Source: Parastagonospora avenae f. sp. tritici 18332-5 (Eukaryota > Ascomycota > Dothideomycetes > Pleosporales > Phaeosphaeriaceae). From it: DNA of 64,000 bases. The stretch is taken from the NCBI GenBank assembly GCA_022559985.1, contig JAFJTR010000001.1, positions 620,001-684,000 on the forward strand, in the 5' to 3' direction. Numbering within the stretch: the stretch's first letter is position 1; each line of letters begins with the position of its first letter. Both the position numbers and the translations under genes were made by a program. The notes under the pieces were generated by a model, which saw only the letters and a list, made by a program, of their open reading frames with translations, did not search any database and was not told where the DNA came from. Of this stretch, positions 23,605 through 35,388 are shown piece by piece.

Positions 23605-24623
23605 ATTGTATGTGTGTTGAACTCTGGCGCACTTAAGTTTGATCAGAAGTGTTGACAGACAGAAAATGAAGAATAATTTATCTCAAAGGCGAAGAGACTT
23701 GTAAATAGGCAATGTGGCTGTGTGTAAACTCTAGTTTGGGGAACGTTCCATAGTAGGATAAAGCTAGAAACACTTTCAGGTGAATTCAGATTCGTTGGGA
23801 ACCAGATCTCGCTTTATCTTGGTAGCGATCGCTTAGGAATGCTCGGTACCAACTATCATTCTCACGCGACACGATGAGTACTGATGGCGCAGCGATAACC
23901 AATGCTGTATGTATTTAAGACCGCTCTAGCGATCGATTTGACTCTAAAAAGTCTGTGGATATATTCAGGCTTACATACAAATCATACTGATTGAGGTTAT
24001 GAGTCTGAGTATACCCGTGATGGGTAGTCTTTCTCAGTTTGCCACTGTGTAGCTCGGGTAGCCTTATGGTTTCGGTACCCATACGGTCCTTTCTGATACG
24101 ATTCGTTGCGCGCAACTGTGAGAACTTTGGGAGCGTTATATTGCTTGTAAGATTTGTCAGGTTAGGTAGCTCTTTGGAAGCCCACACTGGCAGAAAATTC
24201 TCTCAAGACGATTACGGGTCGCTAAGATGAGCCACTCGTGGACATATCATGTCTATTCTCGGGACCTCCGCTCAAGAAATAATGAGTAGCAGCCTGCTCA
24301 GGTGTCCACACTTCATCTTCTACACGCGCATCTCGCCACTATCAAGTGTTACATTACCAAAATCTGGCTTAGATAGACGCTGTATGTCTACGCTCATTAC
24401 GCAGAAGTTGTGTTGCTCTTCACCGCACTGTAAGCCCTGGAGGTTTTCACTTTCACTTCACGACACATCATAATAACACGCTGTTGCGCATAGCAACAGG
24501 ATCTCTTGCAAACGGTCTTGCGCGCAGTAAAAATCTTCCACTCGAGCGCTGCCGCCTGATTTAACAACAACGAACTCTCTGCTCCCTCTCCACGACGTCG
24601 CGTGCACCACTTGTCCCACCACC
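23605..24623. other. Intergenic, no supported gene
   Basis: AT-rich spacer and the promoter of the gene starting at 24624. Nothing with domain content. Confidence 0.5.
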
Positions 24624-26474
24624 ATGGAGAACAACAAGTCCACCTTCGGCAGATCCGCGTCGATGCCGATCTTCCAGAACCAGCAGCGAGACGACTCTAA
24701 TTCGCACCTCAACGGCGTAGCTGTGCCCGTTGAGCAGTACGACGCGCTTCAACACCCGCCTGGCTTCCAGACCTTTCGCAACCAGGCCAACAGCGTCTGG
24801 TCGAGGAACGGCAACGGCTTCGCGAGCCCGCTCTCAAAAATTTACAAGACCAGGAACGACATCGGTGCTGCCAATGGCAGTGGCATAGGAGGTACTTCAT
24901 CCAACACGACTGACTCTTCAACCACCTCATCGTCCTCGATCAAGTCCGAAGCAACCATCAGGGCGCAGACGATGGATGATCTCATCAAAAACGAGCTTAC
25001 ACTCGGCTTCGACGATAACAAGATCGACGCTGACACTGCAACCTCTGACACAGAACCTGAGTCCGCCCAGTACGCTTTCATGAGTCCTTCGAATGGCACT
25101 CCCATGAAGTTGGAGCCAACTGAGAACTTCTCCCGCTCTTCTGCAGAGGACTTTGGTGTCATCGGTGAAGGCCGTGCTCTGAACAACAGCAGCGAGGTCT
25201 TTCTAGGAAGTAAGACACCGCAAAAGAACTGGCTTCCTGGCCTCCAGCATCGATCACCGGACGCTGACAAAATCTCTCCGCCCAAAGACAGCGGCATCTA
25301 TGTTCCTGGCGGCTTTGGAAACCACCGCAAAATGACCAGCCAGACGATGCCGAGTATTCCTTCACCTCTAGGTGCACAAGCTCTCCATAACCTCAGCGCC
25401 GCTCTCGCAACCCTGATGTCGCCGGACTCACCCATGCAGAGCTCTCCCCACCGTAACGGCCAGTACGGACGAAAAGCCAAGAGGAGCCAGGAGAAAATCG
25501 ATCTCCATGTGCTCAAGGTCTCAGCTAATGCTGTAGGTAGCCCTTATCATCGCAAGACACCTGCATCCGGTCTCGGTCATGCGCGCAACATCACGGATCC
25601 CTTCGTCGAGAGCAAAGGTGTGGGCAACATCTCACCTGGCTCCTCACTGTTCGGCGCCCATCCTCGTGAGGACATGCCACTCCCTTCAACTCCCACAGTC
25701 CATGTTCCCGCTACGCCTCCCTTCGAGCTCCGTAATTCTCCCAGCGCGCACCGCAACCAGAGCAGGAACAATTCATCCACCTTTCTGGGCTTCAACTCGC
25801 CTCTCGCGCGCCACGACTTCCACGCCCCCAAGCCCCCCATCTACCAGCCAAATCCGTCTCTCCCAGCTGATCAGTCCTTCACCAACGGTACTGCTACCCG
25901 CGTCGACCTGCCCATTCCTCCCCCGCCCCTTTCCACGGTCCATGGTAAGCTGCACCACAACCAGGAGATCCGCGACCGCCTCAGCGAGCAGGCTATCATC
26001 CGCGCTGAATGGATCCGCACCGAGGCCGCCAAGATCGCCGAGCTGAGTCGCCAGCTGTACGCCGCTGAGCAGCAGTTCCGCGCCACGGGCTCCAAGGAGG
26101 ACTATGAAGTTTGGCAGCGCATCGCCGCGGAGCACGCCGTGGCCACGGATCTGGATAAGAGGCAGGAGGAGCGCAGGAACATGTTCATGCCGCCTGGTAT
26201 GACGGCCATGCGCACCGGTGTCGAGAATCCCGGCGGCGACCAGTCTGCTGCGTTTGGTCTGGGTGGGGAGCGTGAGGGCAAGTTGCTCGGCTTCAAGCAG
26301 GCGTATATGGAGCGCATCTGCGCGGAGGTGCAGATTCAGAAGAACAAGAATGAGGCGCAGGAGGATGAGGAGATTACCAAGGAGATGCTGGCGATGCTGA
26401 AGAAGGATGAGAAGAAGGTGCTTAGGCAGTATCTTGCTGATAGGCTCAAGGATGCAGCTGAGCGTCGTGAGTGA
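24624..26474 (+). CDS. Uncharacterised disordered protein with C-terminal coiled coil (616 aa)
   Basis: A single exon starting in a good context (caccATGGAG). Residues 1-420 are low-complexity: Ser, Asn, Pro and Thr rich, with many SP/TP dipeptides and HRN/HRK-type basic patches. This is typical of a regulated, phosphorylated, disordered protein. Residues about 430-610 form charged, Glu/Lys/Arg/Ala-rich helices (for example EWIRTEAAKIAELSRQLYAA) likely to be coiled coil. No enzyme motif, membrane segment or signal peptide is visible. I do not recognise the family. The strong codon regularity over 1.85 kb and a clean stop support a real gene. Confidence 0.85.
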   Translation: MENNKSTFGRSASMPIFQNQQRDDSNSHLNGVAVPVEQYDALQHPPGFQTFRNQANSVWSRNGNGFASPLSKIYKTRNDIGAANGSGIGGTSSNTTDSSTTSSSSIKSEATIRAQTMDDLIKNELTLGFDDNKIDADTATSDTEPESAQYAFMSPSNGTPMKLEPTENFSRSSAEDFGVIGEGRALNNSSEVFLGSKTPQKNWLPGLQHRSPDADKISPPKDSGIYVPGGFGNHRKMTSQTMPSIPSPLGAQALHNLSAALATLMSPDSPMQSSPHRNGQYGRKAKRSQEKIDLHVLKVSANAVGSPYHRKTPASGLGHARNITDPFVESKGVGNISPGSSLFGAHPREDMPLPSTPTVHVPATPPFELRNSPSAHRNQSRNNSSTFLGFNSPLARHDFHAPKPPIYQPNPSLPADQSFTNGTATRVDLPIPPPPLSTVHGKLHHNQEIRDRLSEQAIIRAEWIRTEAAKIAELSRQLYAAEQQFRATGSKEDYEVWQRIAAEHAVATDLDKRQEERRNMFMPPGMTAMRTGVENPGGDQSAAFGLGGEREGKLLGFKQAYMERICAEVQIQKNKNEAQEDEEITKEMLAMLKKDEKKVLRQYLADRLKDAAERRE

Positions 26475-26751
26475 GTGGAACGGCGTGGTGTTGATCTTGA
26501 TATCGATGCGTGCTTGAAGCTTACCCTGCCTTTGGATTGAAGCAAAGAGAGCTTGGGAGATGATATGTATTGATGGTGGTTGCGCACCGCCCTGGTTTGT
26601 ATATTGTGTAGTGATTTTGAGCTATGCTCATGTCTATAGAATGACAATACAACTGAACCAAAATGACGCCTTACTCCTGCCAATGGAAAGTCTATAACTG
26701 TGATATCTAGTCTCCGTCACGCCCCGAGCTCTCGTTTACAAGCGAATGTGA

Positions 26752-27077
26752 TCAGAATCTAAAACCAAACGAATCGCGTATGTCTTGGGCATGTTGAATG
26801 AAAAGGCGTTCATTATGCCTCTGCCTCATCTCCAAATTGCCAGAATGCTTCACTGTTCCCAAAGTTAGTAGATGCACGCTTCACAGTCCACTAGCTTCTT
26901 CAGACTTACTCTGTTCGGACAAACGTTACATGGTGTCTCGACCTTGACGGTCGCGAGGATGGTGCCATCCTGCCCACGAGCGCACTTTTGCTGTTTCATC
27001 TGGCCCTTGGGACAAAGCTGTTGGAGCACCATCTGAGTGTGACCGCACCTGTGTGAGTATGCGTGGTAGAAGCACAT
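26752..27077 (-). CDS. Small cysteine-rich protein of unknown function (about 87 aa)
   Basis: The ATG at 27077 opens with MCFYHAYSHRCGHTQ. Cys and His are spaced CxxxxxxxxCGH...C...C...CNVC, suggesting a small metal-binding or disulfide fold without a signal peptide. Exon 1 ends at 26910 with donor gtaagt, and a TACTAAC branch site follows. Splicing to the AG at 26848-26849 gives a 31-residue charged helical tail (HSGNLEMRQRHNERLF...) ending at 26752. Splicing to the earlier CAG (26854-26856) gives an immediate stop. The tail form is preferred. Similar tiny proteins starting MCFY are common in filamentous ascomycetes, but their role is unknown. Confidence 0.6.
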
Positions 27078-30000
27078 GGTGATGTCGTGGGATCTGGTGT
27101 ATGTGCGAGGTAATGACTGGGCTGGTGGATGGTACTGATTGAGTATCGAGGAAGGTCCAAATGCTACGTTGGATGGAAAAAGGCTCGAAGCTGTCATCAA
27201 TGTCAGTCGAAGTTCCATCGTGTTTGATTGGCATGCTTCGTACCTCAAGCTTGTTGTCTGGTGCCCGAAATAACGATGCGATCAGGTACAAAATTGTTCT
27301 GAAGTAACGACTGTGTGAAGAAGCTGTGAGAGTCACGATCGATGAAGTATGTGATCCGTGGTAATTGTTCTCTCCTGTGACCTACTGACGTCCTTATATG
27401 TGTTATGCTATAATTCGTTGGACCCATCATGGTGTATCGCTTGTTGTACTGTCCTTCAGTTTGATGCCAGCGGAAGCAACCTGCATCACTTCGGAATCCC
27501 TTTGCTCATAACTTACGAGCAGCCGATGCGGATGTCAAACTAGGCAATTGCGGCAACGTCGCAAACCATGACTAGATTTGGCTACTGCGGTTACACTGAT
27601 CTTCGCGCGCCTCCAAAGTCTTGTGATGTTTTTCCTTTCTCGGCGATCGCTGCAGTCTGATTCGGATACCTGCTTTCAAGCAACAGCGGAAAGACGCCTG
27701 TGGAATCAGCACAAGGTTGCAGTTTGGATTCCTTGAAGTGTGACATCACATGGAGGTGCAGCCACATACATGCTGCGGGATGAACCCAAAACTTAACCGA
27801 CATGCTGGTAACACTTGTTCACTATGTCCAACAAGGACCATAGAAAGGCGCCACTGGGTACTTCTCGTTTGTTTGTTCTTTGCGGCTTGCTCACATTACC
27901 GGTGATCATGTCACTACTGTTCAAATTCTCGGAAAATCTGCCGGAAGCTTGCAGATAGCACACTGGAATCGACGTTGCTATTGCAATCTGCGCCACAAGG
28001 AAGAATAGACGGGATTAAAGGACCGGCTTACCCACCTGCATTCATTGACCTCAAGGTACAAACCGGACACGGATATTGGACTGCGACTGAGTTCTCTTGG
28101 CCGGGTTCCCATATAGCCTGCGCTGATCTGTAGAGAAGTCACAACAACTCCGGCAACCCTTGTCCGGCTTCGACGGAAAGGGAGCGAGCCATGATCGGGC
28201 CGCCCACACAACACTAGGAGGATATATCTCGATTCAGAGCACACCGACACCTGGTACAGGGTATCGTCAACATCGTCATGCCACTTGGCAGCCGTCATTC
28301 GATCCACGTGACATGGATTCAAGGTTCGTACCCAGGTTTACTGAGAAAGAACAGATTGAAATAGTAGGTCCGAAAGTCCATGCAGTATAGAAGGGGCTGG
28401 TAGAAAGCGTCCACGCAAATGCATCATGCACTGACAAAGTCACTTTTGGCGATTACAATGCTGCTGCTAGCAGGTACTGAGGAGGCTGGTGGTGTCTTGA
28501 TGGTGTTTGTCGAGAGCCCGCTAACTGAGTTGGCCAGCATTTTCAATATTCCAGCCAATCAAAATGCACGTTCACCGCCAATTCGGAGTGGATTCGTTTC
28601 GATGCAAACTCGCTGCGAGTCTGCATGGCAGCGCATGAGGTTATGACGAAACAGTAGCGGAAGAATGCCAGTAGTCTCGTCTTATGCCTGTCCGGTCGAC
28701 AATGGTGGTGGGTATGAAGGCTGGGAGATGCAGTAATGCTCCACCTCACAGCGTCATCCAGCTCTTGGGGACAGAGTACCATAATGCGGCCGTGAAGTGT
28801 CGGCTCGCCAGCGAACCCGTCAGCTGTATCTGCTGGACTCCACCGTGGGGTTTGGCGTGTTGTAGTTGCCAATAGTGACAGCTTCAGGGCGTGCTGGTCT
28901 GTTGTGGCTGGACTGGCGCGCTGTAGGTACACAGTAGGGCTGTCGAGGGCCATCTGCGTGGGATAGAGAATGATGAAATGCTGCGCACACCAGCCGTGTA
29001 TTGATGCGCTGGCAGCCGGTGGTATTTCATCTGAGACCAGCTCATGAGGCACAGCCCTGCACGCGCTGGCAAGCCTGAAAAACGGCGGTTTTGCAGTGTA
29101 GGTGGTCAAGGTGGTGTGTCGTCAGATGGCGGTAGAGGCAATATGGCAGCTCTAGGCTCGGATGCCAGCTGGCAACGCCCCCATCTGAAAACTATTAACG
29201 GGAAAAAGATGATGCATGCGAGCGGGTGAGGTTTAGCGGAGAACACGTCAACAACCAACAGCGCTCGCCTGTCTGCAGATTGACGCAGGAGCTGCACCTG
29301 CATTCCCAGGCGGCCGGTGCAGATGGAGAGCGGGTTAATACTCACGTCGTCGACGGTTCGCGCTCGCCCTGCCAATTCTCGCTCCGGCCGTTGTGGTTGT
29401 GGTTGTCCTACTCAGTTGCCAATTGCTGCGCACGCGCATCCCGCTCGCTTTTCGGACCACGATACCGCCTTCAAGCCCTCGAGTCGTGGAGGGACCCCCG
29501 CTACGTTCGACAAGACATCCTCGCGCAAATCCGCAGGCAGCTCGAGTTCGTGGAGTGTGCCGCCCAGTTCGCTTCCTCGGGTCTAAAACAGCTGCACTGA
29601 CCTCTGCTACACCGCCTGCTGACCGTCGCGTCCTTAATATCGTCGCAGCACCGCGCGCGCAGGACCGCAGAGCTCGACGTACCTAGGTAGTCGCAATGCG
29701 CTGTCCGAGGCCTCGCAAATCGATCTCCCAGCCACGATTCACATCATAACCCATACCTAGGCCTTCTAACCTGTCGCAAGGAAGTCCCCGCGCCGCCTCA
29801 TCCATTGCGCACTGCCATTGGCTCAATCGCCCTCCCGGCCATCGAATGGGAGTACGCCATCGACCCTGAACAGACGCTGCGACTCGACTTGTCCTAATAG
29901 AGGTAAATGGACATCTCTAAGCCTTGATGGACACCTCATGAGGGCATCTCAACATTCGGGCGCAGAACTGACACTTCATCAGATATTCCCAAATAGTCCT

Positions 30001-30610
30001 GGCGCCCATCTGCGCATTCTGTACATCACCACCAACCCGCGCATCTGCATTACGGCTTCTTCAAGATTCGCACACTGTATCATTGTTACTTCACCAGCAT
30101 TGTCTAATTAAAGAATTCTCCAAGCGGCGCCTAGGCCAACGCTCAATCTCCGAATAGGGTCATCACGGGAATCACAATTCACTCGAGGGGCCCAAGCGCA
30201 CGGCTATCTGATCGCCTCTCGAAACCCATCAACTGGCCAGCACCCGTTGCTAGGTTCCACATTCTCATCTCCTTGAGCGGCGTCATCGCAAGACGCCATC
30301 GGTCAGCTCGGACCGGGCTGCACTGTGTCTTGGTCTTGAGATACAGGCAACGGTCCGGGTTGGTTGACAGTGAGTGAATACTTTTCCTAGTTGCTTGTGC
30401 CTATTCCGGGGGGTTGACCTCTCGTTTCGCAACTTTCCGTTGTCTGGGATACACGATTATCATCCTGTTAGTCTTTGGATTTTACGATCGAAAGGCTTTG
30501 GCTGGTATTGTTTTCCACCAACAGTCGCCCCTTCCCTCGGTCCAACCACATCATCGCACCTCCCTCACGAACATCAACCTAACAGAAACAGCACAACAAG
30601 TCCCAATACG
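27078..30610. other. 3.5-kb intergenic region, no supported gene
   Basis: Contains a 188-codon open frame on minus (28543-29109) and several shorter ones, none with domains or splice logic. The last about 900 bp before 30611 probably serve as the leader and promoter of the 14-3-3-like gene; short CT- and CAA-rich tracts occur there. Confidence 0.45.
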
Positions 30611-32137
30611 ATGGCCTCTTTAGACTTTGACCAGAAATTTCTTGGTCGGATAGCCAAGCAAACAGAGGAGTCCAACCCCTTCCTGTCCGGCGCTCTCTAC
30701 CAGATCCTAGGACTCTCAGTGCTCCTAGCACGACGACTCATCCGCGCAAGAAAGCTTCGCAAACTCGACACAAGTCGAGACACACCCTCACTTGCCGCCT
30801 ATCAGCACATACTATGGATGTCTCGAGAAGGTCTGTCGATACTGGAGCTCTACGTACTCCCGTACGCACAAGACAATCAGCACGGGCCCGAATGCAGGGT
30901 TTTGAGTGTCAAGCTACGAGCAAGCTTCTATCACATCTTCTGCTTGTTCCATAATCAGCCGCCTGTAACCACAACAAACATGACCTCGACAGATCCACGG
31001 GCACCGGGCTTAGTTCCTCTACCACTCTCTCCAGGACGCAAAGCAGGCCCACCGGGGCTCTCGCCCCCATCGAAGCGCGCAGGAAAACAGCCCACCCTTC
31101 GCGAGCCCATAGATTCGATCGTGTCGGAGACTTCCTTTGTCACGAACCCATACGCAGCCGGTGGACCGGTCGGGACACCGTCGCCGGGACCGCCAATCAA
31201 CGCGCCACCTGGTCTGAATCCCGTTCCAATCCCTCAGCCTTCCTCGTTCATCCTACCGCCCCTCAACTTCGTGCCTTTGGCGAGCGGCTACTTTGCGACA
31301 GCTACCTCGTACGCAACTCAATTTCTCCACGGGTCACATCCACTGAGATTATCAGTGGCGCTTGAGCACAGCGCATTTCTGTGGGACTGCTCCCACGACC
31401 ATGACGGCTCAAGACGAGTTGCCAGGCGCGCAATCAAGGATGTGTACCGCGCCCAAGAAGCTATGGACGACACTGAGTTTGAAGATGCAGCAGAGCTAGT
31501 CGGCATCTTGGGCCGTATGATGAAACGCAAGAGCTGGGAAGGGACACCGCGGATTGGCGGCATGGGTAGTCCGGAGCCCGTTGCACAAGGTGGTGTTCAG
31601 GCGAGCGGTGGCACTACATATGGTAGCAGTGCTCCTATTGCGGCTGCTCAGCGGAGCCCACAGACGGGCAGACGGGCAGCCGAGGGTCATCCGCTTACAG
31701 ATCCTGCAGCTCAGAGTCAGTCCAGAGCTGCTGCACACAGTCGATCAACGTCCACGAGTAAGCCATCGCCGAGGCAGGGTAGCAGCCACGAGAACACACC
31801 GAGGGTAGATGCACAACGTCGATCTGGGGGCAGTCAAGACACCACACCACGTGCCAGACACGTCAGTATAGAGAGTGGTGCTAGCACAACACCACGAGCT
31901 CCACAAGGCGTTGGTGGTAGATCACCCGCCACGCCGTCTACGGTCCGTGCCACACACCACTCACCCGGTAGCGGGGGCTCTCAGAAGGGTACCCCTGCAA
32001 TAGGAAACTCGATGCCCATTACTCAAAGCGCAGCTGCGACGCTTGCCTCGGACACAGTCCGACGCTCGCCTAACCTCCGCCGCTCCCCACGCTCATCGCC
32101 GACACAAGAGAGCTCATACAGAACTCAACAGCGGTGA
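30611..32137 (+). CDS. Divergent 14-3-3-like helical protein with disordered insert and tail (508 aa)
   Basis: The open frame continues upstream to a GTG, but the first in-frame ATG is at 30611. Residues about 1-115 are helical (LSVLLARRLIRARKLRKLD, and GLSILELYVLPYA). A Pro-rich linker of about 90 residues follows. The next block is HPLRLSVALEHSAFLWDC...ARRAIKDVYRAQEAMDDTEFEDAAELVGILGRM. Its spacing mirrors the 14-3-3 helices G-I, whose consensus is HPIRLGLALNFSVFYYEI followed by A..AFDEAIAELD and then the last helix. The C-terminal about 200 residues are Ser/Thr/Pro/Gly-rich, with many SP and TP sites. Canonical 14-3-3 binds phosphopeptides as a dimer; whether this protein does is unknown. 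The homology is inferred by eye. Confidence 0.7.
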   Translation: MASLDFDQKFLGRIAKQTEESNPFLSGALYQILGLSVLLARRLIRARKLRKLDTSRDTPSLAAYQHILWMSREGLSILELYVLPYAQDNQHGPECRVLSVKLRASFYHIFCLFHNQPPVTTTNMTSTDPRAPGLVPLPLSPGRKAGPPGLSPPSKRAGKQPTLREPIDSIVSETSFVTNPYAAGGPVGTPSPGPPINAPPGLNPVPIPQPSSFILPPLNFVPLASGYFATATSYATQFLHGSHPLRLSVALEHSAFLWDCSHDHDGSRRVARRAIKDVYRAQEAMDDTEFEDAAELVGILGRMMKRKSWEGTPRIGGMGSPEPVAQGGVQASGGTTYGSSAPIAAAQRSPQTGRRAAEGHPLTDPAAQSQSRAAAHSRSTSTSKPSPRQGSSHENTPRVDAQRRSGGSQDTTPRARHVSIESGASTTPRAPQGVGGRSPATPSTVRATHHSPGSGGSQKGTPAIGNSMPITQSAAATLASDTVRRSPNLRRSPRSSPTQESSYRTQQR

Positions 32138-33230
32138 CTCGCAGAGACGGGACAGGAACGATCAAGAAGAATGGAGGTGCAATGGGCTATACCTGGTGAA
32201 GAGGCAGAGGTCTATCTTCTGCCATCGACACAGCCCTCATCTGTATCTTCCACTCCAGTGGACTACTCAAGGCCTATCAGCATACACCCTCATCCCAGGC
32301 CTTGATCTCAGCAGCACTAGTCTTGTCCACTGGCCACGTCCGTCCCGTCGCATACACCCTTCGTATTCCATCCGAGAGCTATGCTCACCAACCTACACTC
32401 ACATCTCACATCTCACATCTCACATCACCTCAGGGCCCTAGACCCTCTGTATAATACCAGCATTGCCATCGGCTTACATACAACCCCACCTTCGGATTCC
32501 GCATCACCTCCCTGTAGCATATCGGACTCCACAAAAGGCCTCGGCCCACACCTTCGCCCGCGGCTCCCACCGCAGTAATACTTTTGGTGTAACTTTTTTC
32601 TTCCCTCTCCTCCAACAAACGGCGTTAATTCTCGGTTGCTTTTGATAATCTGCGCGCGCAAGATACCACTTCTTGTTAGGTCCCTGGTTTTCGGTATGAT
32701 AGAGGATTGACTGCCGAGTCTTAGACGAATTGGATGATTTATTATTTGGACTTGGGTGGTGCCGTCTGGTGCTGCGTTGATTCGTGTTTCTTTTGTGAGG
32801 AATGTGCTTGCTAACAGCATAGTGATAGCGAAGGCTGTACAAATTCAACCCCCCGTCTGGGTGCCTTTTGGTGTGGCAGCAAGCTGTTGAATCCATTTAG
32901 GCTGACATATCACACGATGGTTTCTCTCCAATAGTGCTTCAAGTTCAGACAGCACGCACTAATCACTGCGGCACACAGCGATGCCATTAGCCACTCGACT
33001 GGGCTGGGCAAGGAAAACAGCTTGACACGCTGACTATTACACTCACTACGTAGCACCAACGGTATGTCAATTGTCGCACCCTGCGAACATGATGAGATTC
33101 TGCCATTCGCTATATAACCAGAGTGCCTTCGAGGCACGATCCTTCCAACGCCAACTGATGCACATACCCACGAAATGGTATCGCCAAAGCGCCATGAAAA
33201 TGCTTACACACCGGACAACCACGCTCCCAT
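32138..33230. other. Convergent intergenic region
   Basis: Lies between the 3' ends of the 14-3-3-like gene and PRP31. It has a short CTCACAT/CTCACA repeat at about 32396-32430 and no supported gene. Confidence 0.5.
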
Positions 33231-34965
33231 CTACGACTCCGTCCTGGGTCTCTTCGCTGGCAACGCAGGAACCTTGAAGCCGCCCGCATCCACCTTTGAC
33301 GAGCCACCGAGCTGCGTGAACGAACCACCCTTGAACCACCTATCCTCGTCTGCCTTTCTCTTGCGGTTCATCTCCTCCCTAGCTCTGGGATCGACAAGCT
33401 CCAAGCCCTGCACAGGCGTGAAGGCAATCGAGCTCGTTCCAGTGCCTTGAAGTCCGACGCCACCGGTCCGCAGACCCTGTGCGCGAAGGGAGGTAGCTGT
33501 GCCGCCAGCACCGAATCCCTTGAGTGAGGATGCTGCGCCGAGAGTAGTGTCGCCGCCCCAGCCAGCGCCTTGCTTCTTGGAGAGTTTGGCGCGTGTCTTG
33601 GGGTCGATTTGTTGTGCGCGGAGGCGTCCGGTGTCTTTTGCACCGACCATGCCCATGCCTTTGACTGAGTCGCCGTAGCCAATTTCCTTCTCTTCTTTGC
33701 CGAATGCCATGCGGTTTTGTGCGGCTCGAATTTCTGTCATCGCTACGCTTGCTGTTGTAATAGTCAGTATCAGGTAAGTCATGGATAGAGAGCGATATCT
33801 TACCTTTCTGGGCTCTTGCTCGTCTTCCTCCACGCTTGCGACTGGGCTTATCGTCCGGAGCTGGTAGAGCTCGGACACCGTTGTTCTTGGGCGGCTCGGT
33901 GAGCTTGTCCAGTCGCTTTTCGCATTCGTCCTTGAGTTGATTGCCCGTCTCGCCGTTGCGAGATTGGCCCACGCTGTCGACTCGTGCCGCAAGAATGACC
34001 TTGCCACTCAAGATTCTCATCGCCTGCTTCTTCAGGTCTTGCCTGATGGTCTGAAGAATTGGGCTGTGATAGAGGAAACCCTGGTTTCGCACGCCGGTGT
34101 TGGTTGCGAGTCCAAGACCAGAAGCCTTATTTTGGCCCAACGGCGCGATATTGCACGCAGGCGTCTTGGCTAATCCGTGAATACCACCAGCATGGTTGAT
34201 CAGCTGGGCTGCCGTAAGCGAACCAACAAGTGCTGTGAGATTGGGCGCGAAGATGGTCATACGCGACTGCACAAAGTCCCGGAAAGTATCCTTGGTCTTG
34301 TTGAGTTGGAGAAGGAGTTTGCATGCATCGACAACGATCTCGAGCTCATTTTCATCAAGATCGCGGCCCTCTGCACGAGTGGCTTCGACTGATATGACCA
34401 TGAGTGTAGGAGCGGGCAAGATAGTGTTCAAAGCAATGCCGACGACGTTATCGGGGCTCTGCGCGATTGTTTTGATCTCCTTCAGGGGCCGGTTCCCAAG
34501 CACGGCAACAGTAGCAGCATAGTCGACCGGATTTTTGACAAGCTCCTCAAGGTAGGGAAACCTTGCAGAGTAGCGGTCTCGGATGAACTTGTGAACAGCC
34601 TGTACCTCTCCATCTATCTGCGTCGAGAACTCATTGGCCTCCTTTAGTAGCTGGTACTCGGGAGTGTCCTCGATAGACTCGCCGTCCAAGATCTCCGGTG
34701 TCTGATCCTTGACAACGTCAATCTGTTCGAGTACTGGCGTGAGATCCTTCATGAGCGTTTGGGCGCCTCGGATGTCTGCAGGTCCCTTCTTCTCTTTCTT
34801 GCCGTGCTCCGCAGCATATTGCGCCTCTTCGTCAACCATTTCTTCGTCTCCATCTGCGTCCGCCTGTGGTGATGCGCCTCCAGCGAAATCATTATCCAAA
34901 TCGGCCAAGTCCTCGTCGCCAGAGTCGGCGAAGTCGGCCATGAGCTCCTGCTCGAGTGTCGCCAT
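33231..34965 (-). CDS. PRP31: U4/U6 snRNP protein Prp31
   Basis: Exons 34965-33804 and 33751-33231 with a 52-nt GT-AG intron, giving 560 aa. It has an acidic N-terminus (10-50), a NOP5-like helical region (about 90-225) and a Nop domain (about 230-350, with NHAGGIHGLAKTPACNI and a GFLYHSPILQ core). A basic Prp31-specific C-terminal part follows. Prp31 binds 15.5K/Snu13 on U4 snRNA and holds the U4/U6.U5 tri-snRNP together. MATLEQEL at 34965 is chosen over an in-frame ATG 39 codons upstream because the family begins there. It is head to head with CLF1, 423 bp away. Confidence 0.95.
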
Positions 34966-35388
34966 CTTGAATAGTATGCGCGCGCTTGCGTAGTCCTGCG
35001 ACGGTGGTGGGTGCGCAAGGGCGGCCGGAGGTTTCCCTCCTGTGGTGATGTGGTTGAGTGAAGAGCTTGAAGAAGCGCGCAAGCTGATACGTACCTTTGC
35101 CTGGTATAGCCGCCGACAGGGAGGTTGGTGTGAATCGAGTTTTTGTCAAGGGCGAAATGAAAGTAGATGTCGCGATGTGACGTGGGAAGCTTGAGGCTTG
35201 GCGTGGAGATAACTTTACTGCCAGGCGGTAAAGGCGCCGCCGTATGAATTTCACGACCCGAGCTTCCCTCACCTCTCCGCAACACCAACTAGACGCGATC
35301 GGCGTTGTCTAAGGATTCTCGACGCGACGTCGAAGCGTCCTTCAAACACCGCGATACCACCTCAAATCATCCCAAGTCGACCGGGGAC
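34966..35388. promoter_or_regulatory. Bidirectional promoter between PRP31 and CLF1
   Basis: The 423 bp between two divergent start codons must hold both promoters. No TATA box is apparent, consistent with housekeeping genes. Confidence 0.65.

Noticed and set aside
28543..29109. 188-codon open frame on minus
   Set aside because: No domain, no signal peptide, His/Ala/Arg-rich chance-like composition; overlapping frames on the other strand are equally open.
30374..30610. 79-codon N-terminal extension of the 14-3-3-like protein
   Set aside because: Begins with GTG, contains no ATG, and reads as untranslated leader; the first ATG at 30611 is followed by well-formed helices.
34966..35082. In-frame upstream ATG extending PRP31 by 39 residues
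   Set aside because: The extension is Ser/Pro-rich and unlike the family, whose proteins begin at the MATLEQEL position.
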